The notes beneath the pieces were generated by a model. It saw nothing but the letters and a program-made list of their open reading frames with translations, had not been told where the DNA came from and did no database searches. The position numbers were made by a program, and so were the translations under genes. From NCBI RefSeq assembly GCF_029813835.1, contig NZ_JARVKV010000047.1, positions 1-52,644 on the forward strand: a stretch of DNA of 52,644 nucleotides, read 5' to 3'. Origin of the DNA: Streptomyces sp. DH37. Its GTDB lineage: Bacteria > Actinomycetota > Actinomycetes > Streptomycetales > Streptomycetaceae. Shown here in pieces: positions 8,773 through 16,230 of this stretch (positions are counted from its first letter, which is position 1; each line of letters starts with the position of its first letter).

Positions 8773-9036
8773 CGGTAAGCCCTCCCCGCTTTCCGGCCGC
8801 GCACTCGCGGCTCCATCCAGAGCGTGTCAAGAAGGACGACGGCGGACAAGGTGGCCGCTCACCAGGTGTGTCACGGCGCCGTCCCCGTCCTGTCCCCGTG
8901 CTGCCCCCTCGTGCCGTCCCCGTCCTGTCCCCGTCCCGTTCCCGCCCCGCCGCCGCCGCTTCGCGCCCGCGCGGTCCCGCCGCGCGCCGGGCGTGCGATG
9001 ATGAGCGCGCCAACTGCATACCGGCCGATCGAGTCC
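8773..9036. other. Intergenic region upstream of the glycine riboswitch
   Basis: No gene is seen in this divergent spacer. It must contain promoters for the P-loop NTPase gene and for gcvT, but I cannot assign a convincing -35/-10 pair. Its main visible structure is a C/T-rich direct repeat at 8878-8934. Confidence 0.5.
8878..8934. repeat. 22-bp direct repeat pair, C-rich
   Basis: Two identical 22-base copies (8878-8899 and 8913-8934) built from GTCCCCGTCCTGTCCCC are offset by 35 bases. A partial third copy (GTCCCCGTCCCGTTCCCG) overlaps the end of copy 2. They lie about 100 bases upstream of the riboswitch. Confidence 0.7.
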
Positions 9037-9260
9037 GCGCGGGAGAGTTCCCGGAGAACCGCTGGTCACGGCGGGTTCCGGGGCGCCGAAGGAGCAAGTC
9101 CTCCCTTGAATCTCTCAGGCCCCGATACCGCGTGGACGAGGCAGATCTGAAAAGCGGACGACTCCCCCGAGCGGAGGCGTCCCACCCAAGGTGCAAGCCG
9201 TGGCCCGCCCGTGCGGACTCGTGGCGAACCTCTCAGGTTCCGATGACAGATGGGGAGGAC
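9037..9260 (+). ncRNA. Tandem glycine riboswitch upstream of gcvT
   Basis: Two glycine aptamers in series. Aptamer 1 begins at GGGAGAG (9041), has the conserved GCGCCGAAGGAGCAAG (9083-9098), AATCTCTCAGG and GATACCG (about 9109-9129), and closes with TCTGAAAAGCGG. Aptamer 2 follows with AAGGTGCAAGC (from 9188), the junction GAACCTCTCAGGTTCCGATGAC and ATGGGGAGG. Both have the AA-CTCTCAGG core. Glycine binding is expected to turn expression on. Just downstream, GGGGAGGAC/GTCCTTCCC (about 9253-9271) can form a hairpin that may be part of the expression platform, before the ribosome site GGGAG and the gcvT ATG. Confidence 0.92.
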
Positions 9261-9316
9261 GTGTCCTTCCCACCGTCCTCGCACGCCATCGCCACCTCGC
9301 CTGGGAGCTTCGAGCC

Positions 9317-10444
9317 ATGAGTGATTCCCCCCGCCGCACCGCCCTCGACGCCGTGCACCGCGCCCTCGGCGCGACCATGACGGACTTCGCGGGCTGGGAC
9401 ATGCCGCTGCGCTACGGCAGCGAGCGCGACGAGCACCACGCCGTGCGCACCCGCGCCGGCCTGTTCGACCTGAGCCACATGGGCGAGATCACCGTCACCG
9501 GTCCGCAGGCCGGCGAGCTGCTGGACCACGCCCTGGTCGGCCATCTGTCCGCCGTCCCCGTGGGCCGGGCCCGCTACACCATGATCTGCGACGAGGAGGG
9601 CGGCATCCTCGACGACCTGATCGTCTACCGGCTCGGCGCCGAGGAGTACCTGGTCGTCGCCAACGCCTCCAACGCCCAGGTGGTCCTGGACGCCCTCACC
9701 GAACGGCGCGACGGCTCCGGCCTCCCGGGGGCCGACGTGCGCGACGACCGGGACGCCTACGCGCTGCTGGCCGTCCAGGGTCCCGAGGCGCCCGCCGTCC
9801 TGGCGAAGCTCACCGACGCCGACCTCGACGGCCTGAAGTACTACGCCGGGCTGCCCGGCACCGTCGCCGGGGTGGAGGCGCTGATCGCCCGCACCGGCTA
9901 CACCGGCGAGGACGGCTTCGAGCTGTTCGTGGCCCCCGGCGACGCCGGTGCGCTGTGGTCGGCGCTGACCGACGCGGGCGCGGACGCGGGCCTGGTGCCG
10001 TGCGGGCTCTCCTGCCGCGACACGCTGCGGCTGGAGGCGGGCATGCCGCTGTACGGGCACGAGCTGACCCGCTCCACCACCCCCTTCGACGCCGGGCTCG
10101 GCCGCGTGGTGAAGTTCGACAAGCCCGGCGACTTCGTCGGCCGCGCCGCCCTGGAGGCCGCCGCCGCGCGGGCCGCCGAGAACCCGCCGCGCAGGCTCGT
10201 CGGCCTCGTCGCCGCCGGCCGCCGGGTGCCGCGCGCCGGGTACGCGGTGGTCGACGCCGCGGGCGCGGTGATCGGCGAGGTCACCTCCGGCGCCCCCTCC
10301 CCCACCCTGGGGAAGCCGATCGCGATGGCGTACGTGGACGCCGCCCACGCCGCCCCCGGCACCGGGGGTGTGGCGGTGGACATCCGCGGTACGCATGAGC
10401 CGTACGAGGTCGTCGCGCTGCCGTTCTACCGGCGCGAGCGCTGA
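9317..10444 (+). CDS. gcvT: Glycine cleavage system aminomethyltransferase (T protein)
   Basis: 375-residue T protein. It transfers the methylene group of the aminomethyl-lipoyl H protein to tetrahydrofolate, releasing ammonia. The N-terminal GCV_T domain has DFAGWDMPLRYG, FDLSHMGEI and GGILDDLIVYR; then come ARTGYTGEDGFEL, CRDTLRLEAGMPLYGHE and the C-terminal barrel with EVTSGAPSPTLGKPIAMAYV. The ATG at 9317 follows GGGAG at nine bases and is preceded by the glycine riboswitch; the open frame upstream is riboswitch RNA, not protein. It is followed after 98 bases by gcvH. The P protein gene is not in this window. Confidence 0.97.
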   Translation: MSDSPRRTALDAVHRALGATMTDFAGWDMPLRYGSERDEHHAVRTRAGLFDLSHMGEITVTGPQAGELLDHALVGHLSAVPVGRARYTMICDEEGGILDDLIVYRLGAEEYLVVANASNAQVVLDALTERRDGSGLPGADVRDDRDAYALLAVQGPEAPAVLAKLTDADLDGLKYYAGLPGTVAGVEALIARTGYTGEDGFELFVAPGDAGALWSALTDAGADAGLVPCGLSCRDTLRLEAGMPLYGHELTRSTTPFDAGLGRVVKFDKPGDFVGRAALEAAAARAAENPPRRLVGLVAAGRRVPRAGYAVVDAAGAVIGEVTSGAPSPTLGKPIAMAYVDAAHAAPGTGGVAVDIRGTHEPYEVVALPFYRRER

Positions 10445-10542
10445 CGGTCCCTGTGCCGCCGCGGCCCCGCCGTCCGGCCCCCGCCGTCCCACCTGGCAAG
10501 ACCCATTTCTCACACCACACCTCTGATCAGGAGAATTGCGCC

Positions 10543-10920
10543 ATGAGCAACCCCCAGCAGCTGCGCTACAGCAAGGAGCACGAGTGGCTGTCGGCCGCCG
10601 AGGACGGCGTCTCGACGATCGGCATCACCGAGCACGCGGCCACCGCGCTCGGCGACGTCGTCTTCGTGCAGCTCCCCGAGGTCGGCGACACGGTGACCGC
10701 GGGCGAACCCTGCGGCGAGCTGGAGTCGACCAAGTCGGTCAGCGACCTGTACGCGCCGGTCTCCGGTGAGGTCACCGAGGTCAACCAGGACGTGGTGGAC
10801 GACCCGGCGCTGGTGAACTCCGCTCCCTTCGAGGGCGGCTGGCTGTTCAGGGTCCGCGTGACCGAGGAGCCGGAGGACCTGCTCTCCGCCGACGAGTACA
10901 CCGCCTTCACCGGCGAGTGA
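10543..10920 (+). CDS. gcvH: Glycine cleavage system H protein
   Basis: 125-residue lipoyl carrier protein that shuttles the aminomethyl group between P, T and L proteins. The H-protein start RYSKEHEWL is present, and the lipoyl lysine is K64 in GELESTKSVSDLYAP. The C-terminus carries GGWLFRVRVT and LLSADEYTAF. ATG 10543 is preceded by AGGAG (positions 10529-10533). The flanking genes are gcvT upstream and glyA 79 bases downstream, probably one transcript controlled by the riboswitch. Confidence 0.97.
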   Translation: MSNPQQLRYSKEHEWLSAAEDGVSTIGITEHAATALGDVVFVQLPEVGDTVTAGEPCGELESTKSVSDLYAPVSGEVTEVNQDVVDDPALVNSAPFEGGWLFRVRVTEEPEDLLSADEYTAFTGE

Positions 10921-10999
10921 CCGGCCTCCCCGCCGCCCGGCGCCGCCCGCGCCCGAATCCGTCGCCCGCCGCCAGCACACCACGATCGGAAAGACCCGG

Positions 11000-12277
11000 A
11001 TGTCACTTCTGAACAGTTCCCTGCACGAGGTCGACCCCGACGTCGCCGCAGCCGTCGACGCGGAGCTGCGCCGCCAGCAGACCACCCTGGAGATGATCGC
11101 GTCGGAGAACTTCGCTCCGGTCGCCGCCCTCCAGGCCCAGGGCTCGGTCCTCACCAACAAGTACGCCGAGGGCTACCCCGGCCGCCGCTACTACGGCGGC
11201 TGCGAGCACGTCGACGTCATCGAGGACATCGCCCGCGAGCGGGTGAAGGCCCTCTTCGGCGCCGAGGCCGCCAACGTCCAGCCGCACTCGGGCGCCTCGG
11301 CCAACGCCGCGGCGATGTTCGCCCTGCTGGACCCGGGCGACACCATCCTGGGCCTGGACCTGGCGCACGGCGGCCACCTGACCCACGGCATGAAGATCAA
11401 TTTCTCCGGCAAGCTGTACGACGTGGTCGCCTACCACGTCGACGCCGAGACCGGCCTGGTCGACATGGAGGAGGTCGAGCGGCTGGCGCGGGAGCGCCGG
11501 CCGAAGCTGATCATCGCCGGCTGGTCGGCGTACCCCCGGCAGCTCGACTTCGCCGCCTTCCGCCGCATCGCCGACGAGGTGGGCGCGCTGCTGATGGTGG
11601 ACATGGCGCACTTCGCCGGCCTGGTGGCCGCGGGCCTCCACCCCAACCCGGTGCCGTACGCGGACGTGGTCACGACCACGACCCACAAGACCCTCGGCGG
11701 CCCGCGCGGCGGTGTGATCCTGTCGAAGCAGGAGTACGCCAAGAAGATCAACTCCGCGGTCTTCCCCGGCCAGCAGGGCGGCCCGCTGGAGCACGTCATC
11801 GCGGCGAAGGCGGTCGCCTTCAAGATCGCGGCGACGGAGGAGTTCAAGGACCGCCAGCGCCGTACGCTGGAGGGCGCGAGGCTGCTGGCCGAGCGGCTGA
11901 CGCGGCCGGAGACGGCCGAGGCGGGCGTGTCCGTGCTGTCGGGCGGCACCGACGTCCACCTCGTCCTGGTCGACCTGCGCAACAGCGAGCTGGACGGCCG
12001 GCAGGCCGAGGACCGCCTGCACGGCATCGGCATCACGGTCAACCGCAACGCCGTCCCGAACGACCCCCGCCCGCCGATGGTCACCTCGGGCCTGCGCATC
12101 GGCACCCCGGCACTGGCCACGCGCGGTTTCACGGCCGATGACTTCCGCGAGGTCGCGGACGTCATCGCCGAGGCGCTGATGCCGTCGTTCGACCGGGACG
12201 GCGCGGGCGCGGCCGAGAAGCTGGCCGCCCGCGTCTCGGCGCTCGCCGACAAGCACCCGCTGTACCCGGGCCTGTAG
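11000..12277 (+). CDS. glyA: Serine hydroxymethyltransferase
   Basis: PLP enzyme interconverting glycine plus 5,10-methylene-THF with serine plus THF; 425 residues. It carries the SHMT N-terminus LEMIASENF, NKYAEGYPGRRYYGG, the NVQPHSGASAN motif and the PLP lysine K230 in TTTHKTLGGPRGG. ATG 11000 has GGAAAG upstream. Placed after gcvT-gcvH, it can convert glycine plus the methylene-THF produced by the cleavage system to serine, which the next gene deaminates. A perfect stem-loop after the stop separates it from sdaA. Streptomyces often has a second glyA elsewhere. Confidence 0.97.
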   Translation: MSLLNSSLHEVDPDVAAAVDAELRRQQTTLEMIASENFAPVAALQAQGSVLTNKYAEGYPGRRYYGGCEHVDVIEDIARERVKALFGAEAANVQPHSGASANAAAMFALLDPGDTILGLDLAHGGHLTHGMKINFSGKLYDVVAYHVDAETGLVDMEEVERLARERRPKLIIAGWSAYPRQLDFAAFRRIADEVGALLMVDMAHFAGLVAAGLHPNPVPYADVVTTTTHKTLGGPRGGVILSKQEYAKKINSAVFPGQQGGPLEHVIAAKAVAFKIAATEEFKDRQRRTLEGARLLAERLTRPETAEAGVSVLSGGTDVHLVLVDLRNSELDGRQAEDRLHGIGITVNRNAVPNDPRPPMVTSGLRIGTPALATRGFTADDFREVADVIAEALMPSFDRDGAGAAEKLAARVSALADKHPLYPGL

Positions 12278-12295
12278 GCCCGGGCGCGGCACCCC

Positions 12296-12324
12296 GGGTG
12301 CGCCGCCCGACCGGCGGCGCACCC
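12296..12324 (+). terminator. Stem-loop between glyA and sdaA
   Basis: Perfect 12-bp inverted repeat (12296-12307 and 12313-12324) around the loop CGACC, 19 bases after the glyA stop. No U-run follows. It may attenuate read-through into sdaA or end the riboswitch-controlled transcript. Confidence 0.6.
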
Positions 12325-12415
12325 GTCCCGCCCCGTGTCCCGCGCATCCGCGGGACCCCACGCCCGCCGCACCCGGCGGGCCGCGAACCACGAGCAGACA
12401 AGGGAGTCCGCCACC

Positions 12416-13807
12416 GTGGCCATCTCCGTCTTCGACCTCTTCTCCATCGGCATCGGCCCCTCCAGCTCCCACACGGTGGGCCCGATGCGGGCGGCCGGGA
12501 TGTTCGCGCGCCGGCTGCGGAAGGAGGGCGTGCTGACCCGCACCGCCTCGCTGCGGGCCGAGCTGTTCGGCTCCCTGGGCGCCACCGGCCACGGCCACGG
12601 CACGCCCAAGGCGGTGCTGCTGGGCCTGGCAGGCCACTCGCCGCGCACCGTCGACGTCGAGGCGGCGGAGGCGGAGGTGGAGCGCGTGCGGCGCTCGGGC
12701 CGGCTGGGCCTGCTCACCGCCGACGAGGAGGCGGGCGGCGCGGGTCATGAGATCGCCTTCGACGTCGACCGGGAGCTGGTGCTGCACCGCCGCCGCTCGC
12801 TGCCGTACCACGCCAACGGCATGACGCTCGCCGCGTACGGCGCCGACGGCGAGCCGCTGCTGGAGAAGACGTACTACTCGGTCGGCGGCGGCTTCGTGGT
12901 GGACGAGGACGCGGCCGGCTCCGGCCGCATCAAGCTCGACGACACGGTGCTGAAGTACCCCTTCCGCACCGGCGACGAGCTGCTGCGCACCGCCCGTGAG
13001 ACGGGCCTGTCGGTCTCGGCGCTGATGCTGGAGAACGAGAGGGCCTGGCGCACCGAGGAGGAGATCCGCGCGGGCCTGCTGGAGATCTGGCGGGTGATGC
13101 GCGAGTGCGTGGCCCGCGGCCTGTCGCGGGAGGGCATCCTGCCCGGCGGTCTGAAGGTCCGCCGGCGCGCCGCCGCCTCGGCCCGCCGGCTGCGCGCCGA
13201 GGGCGACGCCGCGGCGCACGCCATGGAGTGGCTGACGCTCTACGCGATGGCGGTCAACGAGGAGAACGCGGCGGGCGGCCGCGTCGTCACCGCCCCCACC
13301 AACGGCGCGGCGGGCATCATCCCGGCCGTCCTGCACTACGCGATGGAGTTCGTCCCCGGCACCGACGACGACACCGTCGTGCGCTTCCTGCTGACCGCGG
13401 GCGCCATCGGCCTGCTGTTCAAGGAGAACGCCTCCATCTCCGGCGCCGAGGTCGGCTGCCAGGGCGAGGTCGGCTCCGCCTGCTCCATGGCCGCCGGCGG
13501 CCTCGCCGAGATCCTGGGCGGCTCCCCCGAGCAGGTCGAGAACGCCGCCGAGATCGGCATCGAGCACAACCTGGGCCTGACCTGCGACCCCGTGGGCGGT
13601 CTGGTCCAGATCCCCTGCATCGAGCGCAACGGCATGGCGGCGGTCAAGGCGGTCACCGCGGCCCGGATGTCCCTGCGCGGCGACGGCCGCCACCACGTCT
13701 CCCTGGACAAGGCCATCAAGACGATGAAGGAGACGGGCGCGGACATGAAGGTCAAGTACAAGGAGACCGCGCGCGGCGGGCTGGCCGTCAACGTCATCGA
13801 GTGCTGA
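12416..13807 (+). CDS. sdaA: L-serine ammonia-lyase, iron-sulfur dependent, single chain
   Basis: 463-residue [4Fe-4S] L-serine deaminase converting serine to pyruvate and ammonia. The N-terminal beta domain starts with SVFDLFSIGIGPSSSHTVGP; the alpha domain holds the cluster cysteines C348 (VGCQGEVG), C390 (LTCDPVGG) and C401 (QIPCIERNG). Their spacing of 42 and 11 residues matches that recalled for the structurally known Legionella enzyme. The start is GTG 12416 with AGGGAG nine bases upstream. It forms the catabolic exit from the glycine/serine operon. The gene is closed by a 20-bp perfect terminator. Confidence 0.95.
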   Translation: MAISVFDLFSIGIGPSSSHTVGPMRAAGMFARRLRKEGVLTRTASLRAELFGSLGATGHGHGTPKAVLLGLAGHSPRTVDVEAAEAEVERVRRSGRLGLLTADEEAGGAGHEIAFDVDRELVLHRRRSLPYHANGMTLAAYGADGEPLLEKTYYSVGGGFVVDEDAAGSGRIKLDDTVLKYPFRTGDELLRTARETGLSVSALMLENERAWRTEEEIRAGLLEIWRVMRECVARGLSREGILPGGLKVRRRAAASARRLRAEGDAAAHAMEWLTLYAMAVNEENAAGGRVVTAPTNGAAGIIPAVLHYAMEFVPGTDDDTVVRFLLTAGAIGLLFKENASISGAEVGCQGEVGSACSMAAGGLAEILGGSPEQVENAAEIGIEHNLGLTCDPVGGLVQIPCIERNGMAAVKAVTAARMSLRGDGRHHVSLDKAIKTMKETGADMKVKYKETARGGLAVNVIEC

Positions 13808-13825
13808 GGGGGGCCGGCCGCGTTC

Positions 13826-13877
13826 CGGCCCGTCCCCGTCCGGCGCCACCGCGCTGACGCCGGACGGGGACGGGCCG
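13826..13877 (+). terminator. sdaA terminator
   Basis: Perfect 20-bp inverted repeat (13826-13845 and 13858-13877) with a 12-base loop, 18 bases after the sdaA stop. It also lies downstream of the convergent GntR gene and could serve both strands. Confidence 0.8.
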
Positions 13878-14151
13878 ACACCGCGCCGACACCGCGCCGA
13901 GCCCTCCGGCAGCCGGTCCCGGGCCCGGTCGACCGGCCGGCGCCGCCGAACAGGCGGGACCTCCCCCGAGGACGCCTCCGGGCGGGGCGCGGTTTCCGCG
14001 GCGGTTGCGCGGCGGCTGCGGAGGCCGCCGACGGCCCGGGAGGGCGGGTCGGCGCCGTCGGCGCCGACAGGCCCCGGCCGGTCCCCTGCGGCGCGGGCCG
14101 ACGCCCGGCCCGGGACCCTGGACACCGCGCCCGCGGCGCGGCGGGCGCGGC
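13878..14151. other. Intergenic region between convergent sdaA and the GntR gene
   Basis: Very GC-rich spacer after the sdaA terminator. Open frames exist, but they are low-complexity Arg/Gly/Pro translations without ribosome sites. I see no gene or conserved RNA in it. Confidence 0.5.
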
Positions 14152-14862
14152 TCAGCCGGTCGCGCCGCGGCCGGAGGAGCGCTCGCGGCGCCGGGCCGCC
14201 CACAGGGAGCGGACGTGGGTGAGGTGGTGGCGCATGCGCCTCTCGGCTCCGTCCGCGTCGCCGGCCAGCATCAGGTCCAGCAGCTCGACGTGCTCCCGCG
14301 CGGACTCCACCAGCACGCGCGTGCCCCCGGCGCCGGTGAGGGCGCCGGTGAGCCCGTGGAGGCGGGAGCGGCGGCGCAGGTCGCCGGCGGCCTCCACCAG
14401 GCGGGGGTTGCCCGCCAGGGAGAGCAGGCCGAGGTGGAAGCGGCGGTCCGCGTCCAGGTAGGAGACCAGATCGCCCGCGCGGGCGGCCGTCAGGGTCTCC
14501 TCGGCGGCGGGCCGCAGCTCCGCCAGCTGCCCGGCGGTGGCCGTCCGCGCCACCCGGGCGACGGTCGGGACCTCTATCAGGGCGCGGATCTCGGTGAAGT
14601 CCTCCAGGTCCCGCTCGGTGGTCTCGGCCACCCGGAACCCCTTGTTCCGCACCGTCTCGACCAGCCCCTCGCGCGCCAGGTCCAGCATGGCCTCGCGGAC
14701 GGGGGTGGCGGAGACGCCGTACTCGGCGGCGAGGGCGGGGGCCGAGTAGACGGTCCCGGGCCGCAGCTCGCCCGCGGTCAGCGCGGCGCGGAGGGCGTCG
14801 GCCACCTGCTCGCGCACGGGTTGGTGCGCCGATACGGATCTGCGGGGCCCGGAGTCGCTCAT
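14152..14862 (-). CDS. GntR-family transcriptional regulator, FadR subfamily (FCD domain)
   Basis: 236-residue regulator. A winged helix-turn-helix at about residues 12-80 (VREQVADALRAALTAGELRP, YGVSATPVREAMLDLAREG, NKGFRVAE) is joined to an all-helical FCD effector domain. That domain carries DADRRFHLGLLSLAGNPRL and AREHVELLDLMLAGDADGAE, including the conserved D/H metal-site residues of many FCD proteins. The ATG at 14862 is preceded by AAAGG. Such proteins bind small carboxylic or amino acids. It is convergent with sdaA and could regulate it or a distant target; nothing in the sequence decides. Confidence 0.88.
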   Translation of the reverse strand: MSDSGPRRSVSAHQPVREQVADALRAALTAGELRPGTVYSAPALAAEYGVSATPVREAMLDLAREGLVETVRNKGFRVAETTERDLEDFTEIRALIEVPTVARVARTATAGQLAELRPAAEETLTAARAGDLVSYLDADRRFHLGLLSLAGNPRLVEAAGDLRRRSRLHGLTGALTGAGGTRVLVESAREHVELLDLMLAGDADGAERRMRHHLTHVRSLWAARRRERSSGRGATG

Positions 14863-14940
14863 GGTGGCCTTTCGTGACTGCCTGGCCCCCAGCGTAGGGC
14901 GTCGCGCGGGCCGCCCCGGTGGCCGCGTCCCGCTCGCCCG

Positions 14941-14995
14941 GCGCGGGAGGCCCGTGGGCGGCGGCGCGGGAGGCCCGTGGGCGGCGCGGGAGGCG
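14941..14995. repeat. GC-rich tandem repeat upstream of the GntR gene
   Basis: The unit GCGCGGGAGGCCCGTGGGCG occurs at 14941 and 14964, and a partial copy starts at 14984. It lies in the 290-base spacer 14863-15152, which also holds nested GGGCGCC/GGCGCCC inverted segments (about 15005-15055) and no gene that I can support. Confidence 0.65.
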
Positions 14996-15152
14996 ACCCG
15001 GGGACCGGGCGCCGGGCGCCCGACCGGGGCCCGGCACCCGGCGCCCGGTCCGCGGGACGCGCGGAGACGCCGCCGCGGCCGGTCGCCTCCGCGCTCGTCC
15101 CCGCGGCACCTGGCCGAACCGTCGGGGACTGCTCTTCCCTCTCCCCGGCCGG

Positions 15153-15647
15153 TCAGCGGCGGGGTTTGGTCTCGTAGCGGGGGCCGAGGTCGGGGGCGGC
15201 GCCCTCCTGGACCTCGGTGGCCAGTTTGTGGACGGCCACCAGGTCGTGCAGCAGCACCCTGGTCCGCTCCTCGGGCAGGTCCGCGGCGCGGGAGACGTCC
15301 TGGAGGCGGACGGGTTCGCCGGGGTGCCTGCCCTCCTCGGCGGCGAGGGCGCGGAAGACCCTCTCGTGCTCCTCCCCGTATTCCGGGGCGCCGCGCCCGG
15401 TGAAGTCGCGCTCGGTCCGCTCCGCCGGGCGGGGGCCGGTGTCCGAGGAGCGCCGGCCCTGCTTGCCCTGGTCGCGGGTCTCCAGGCGCTCCTCGTGCGT
15501 GATCGTGGACCGGCCGGTGAGGTGGGTGCGCTGCTTGGACGCGCCGGTGGTCTCGCTCCACTCGCTGGGCCGGTGGCCGGCCTGCTCGGCATCACGGGCC
15601 GCGGCACGCTTCTGGTCCTCGTCGCCTTCCATCTTCTTGCCCGACAT
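15153..15647 (-). CDS. Conserved hypothetical protein, charged, with C-terminal winged-helix-like region
   Basis: 164 residues. The first about 90 are highly charged and probably disordered (KKMEGDEDQKRAAARDAEQA, TGRSTITHEERLETRDQGKQ). The last about 75 look like a small helical fold: EEHERVFRALAAEEGRHP, LQDVSRAADLPEERTRVLLH, DLVAVHKLATEVQ. The pattern resembles a winged helix in which the middle stretch is the recognition unit, but key residues cannot be verified. ATG 15647 has AGGGAG five bases upstream, a strong site. It has no membrane segment or signal peptide. Function unknown; neighbours are DUF2795 and vWA proteins. Confidence 0.7.
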   Translation of the reverse strand: MSGKKMEGDEDQKRAAARDAEQAGHRPSEWSETTGASKQRTHLTGRSTITHEERLETRDQGKQGRRSSDTGPRPAERTERDFTGRGAPEYGEEHERVFRALAAEEGRHPGEPVRLQDVSRAADLPEERTRVLLHDLVAVHKLATEVQEGAAPDLGPRYETKPRR

Positions 15648-15670
15648 GGGTCTCCCTTCACGGTCGTCGT

Positions 15671-15714
15671 CGGTCGGGTCGGTCGGGTGGGTCAGGTCGG
15701 TCGGGTCGGTCGGT
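15671..15714. repeat. GGTCGGGTC-type short tandem repeat
   Basis: Array of GGTCGG / GGTCGGGT / GGTCAGGT units between two minus-strand genes. A similar GGTCGGGTCAGGTCGGGTC run recurs at about 24447-24472, after the MFS gene. It probably arose by replication slippage. Confidence 0.6.
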
Positions 15715-15743
15715 GTCCGCTTCCGCGGGGGGGCGTCGCGCCG

Positions 15744-16061
15744 TCAGCGGTCCGGTTCGTCCTCCACCGGGGGTTCGGGAACGTCCCTGAGGTGCTGCGA
15801 AAGGCCGGGGCGGCCGCCCTTGCGGGCCTGCTCGGCCCGTTGCGCCGCGCTGTGCCCGAGGTCGGAGTCGGGATCGACGCGGACCGAGCGCGCGACCTGG
15901 TCCCGGTTGTCGTACCGGTCCGGCGGGATGCCGCGCAGCGCCTTGAGCGCCTCGTCGGACGCGCCGCCGACCCTCGCGGCCCGCAGCAGCTCGTCCTTGT
16001 CCGCCGGGAAGTCGACGTCCTTCAGGGAACCGAGGATCTCCTGTACGTCCGTGTGAGCCAT
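15744..16061 (-). CDS. DUF2795 domain protein
   Basis: 105-residue acidic protein. The DUF2795 core is DVDFPADKDELLRAARVGGA followed by LKALRGIPPDRYDNRDQVA, covering about residues 14-60. The family consists of small actinobacterial proteins of unknown function whose domain occurs once or in tandem; here there is one copy and a charged tail (PEPPVEDEPDR). The ATG at 16061 is the natural start of the domain protein; the upstream extension of the frame runs into the vWA promoter region. It is divergent from the vWA gene. Confidence 0.8.
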   Translation of the reverse strand: MAHTDVQEILGSLKDVDFPADKDELLRAARVGGASDEALKALRGIPPDRYDNRDQVARSVRVDPDSDLGHSAAQRAEQARKGGRPGLSQHLRDVPEPPVEDEPDR

Positions 16062-16230
16062 GCCGGGCGGGTTTCCCGACTCATCGGGACGAAAACCGCC
16101 GATCCGGGCGGGTCCGGAACGGTCCGGCGACGGGCGGCGGCCGGTCGTCCACAGGGGTGCCGCCCTCCGGCCGCTCCCGGTTACCCTCGGTGTCCGCACG
16201 TCGAGCGCACGAGCACGAGGGGGGCGCGCC

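Noticed and set aside
8878..8934. Possible CRISPR-like array
   Set aside because: Only two full repeats, with a 13-base gap and no cas genes; a promoter-region direct repeat fits better.
9191..9316. N-terminal extension of gcvT into the riboswitch
   Set aside because: The bases are explained by conserved glycine-aptamer sequence, and the ATG at 9317 has a ribosome site and matches the normal T-protein N-terminus.
13878..14151. Small ORFs in the spacer between sdaA and the GntR gene
   Set aside because: Low-complexity translations with no start signals; they are likely GC-rich noise.
14941..14995. Possible insertion-sequence end or attachment site
   Set aside because: No transposase or integrase nearby and no target duplication; it is a simple tandem repeat.
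11003..15661. Long minus-strand open frame across glyA, sdaA and beyond
   Set aside because: Shadow of convincing enzymes on the plus strand; no ribosome site or domain, and it runs through a terminator.
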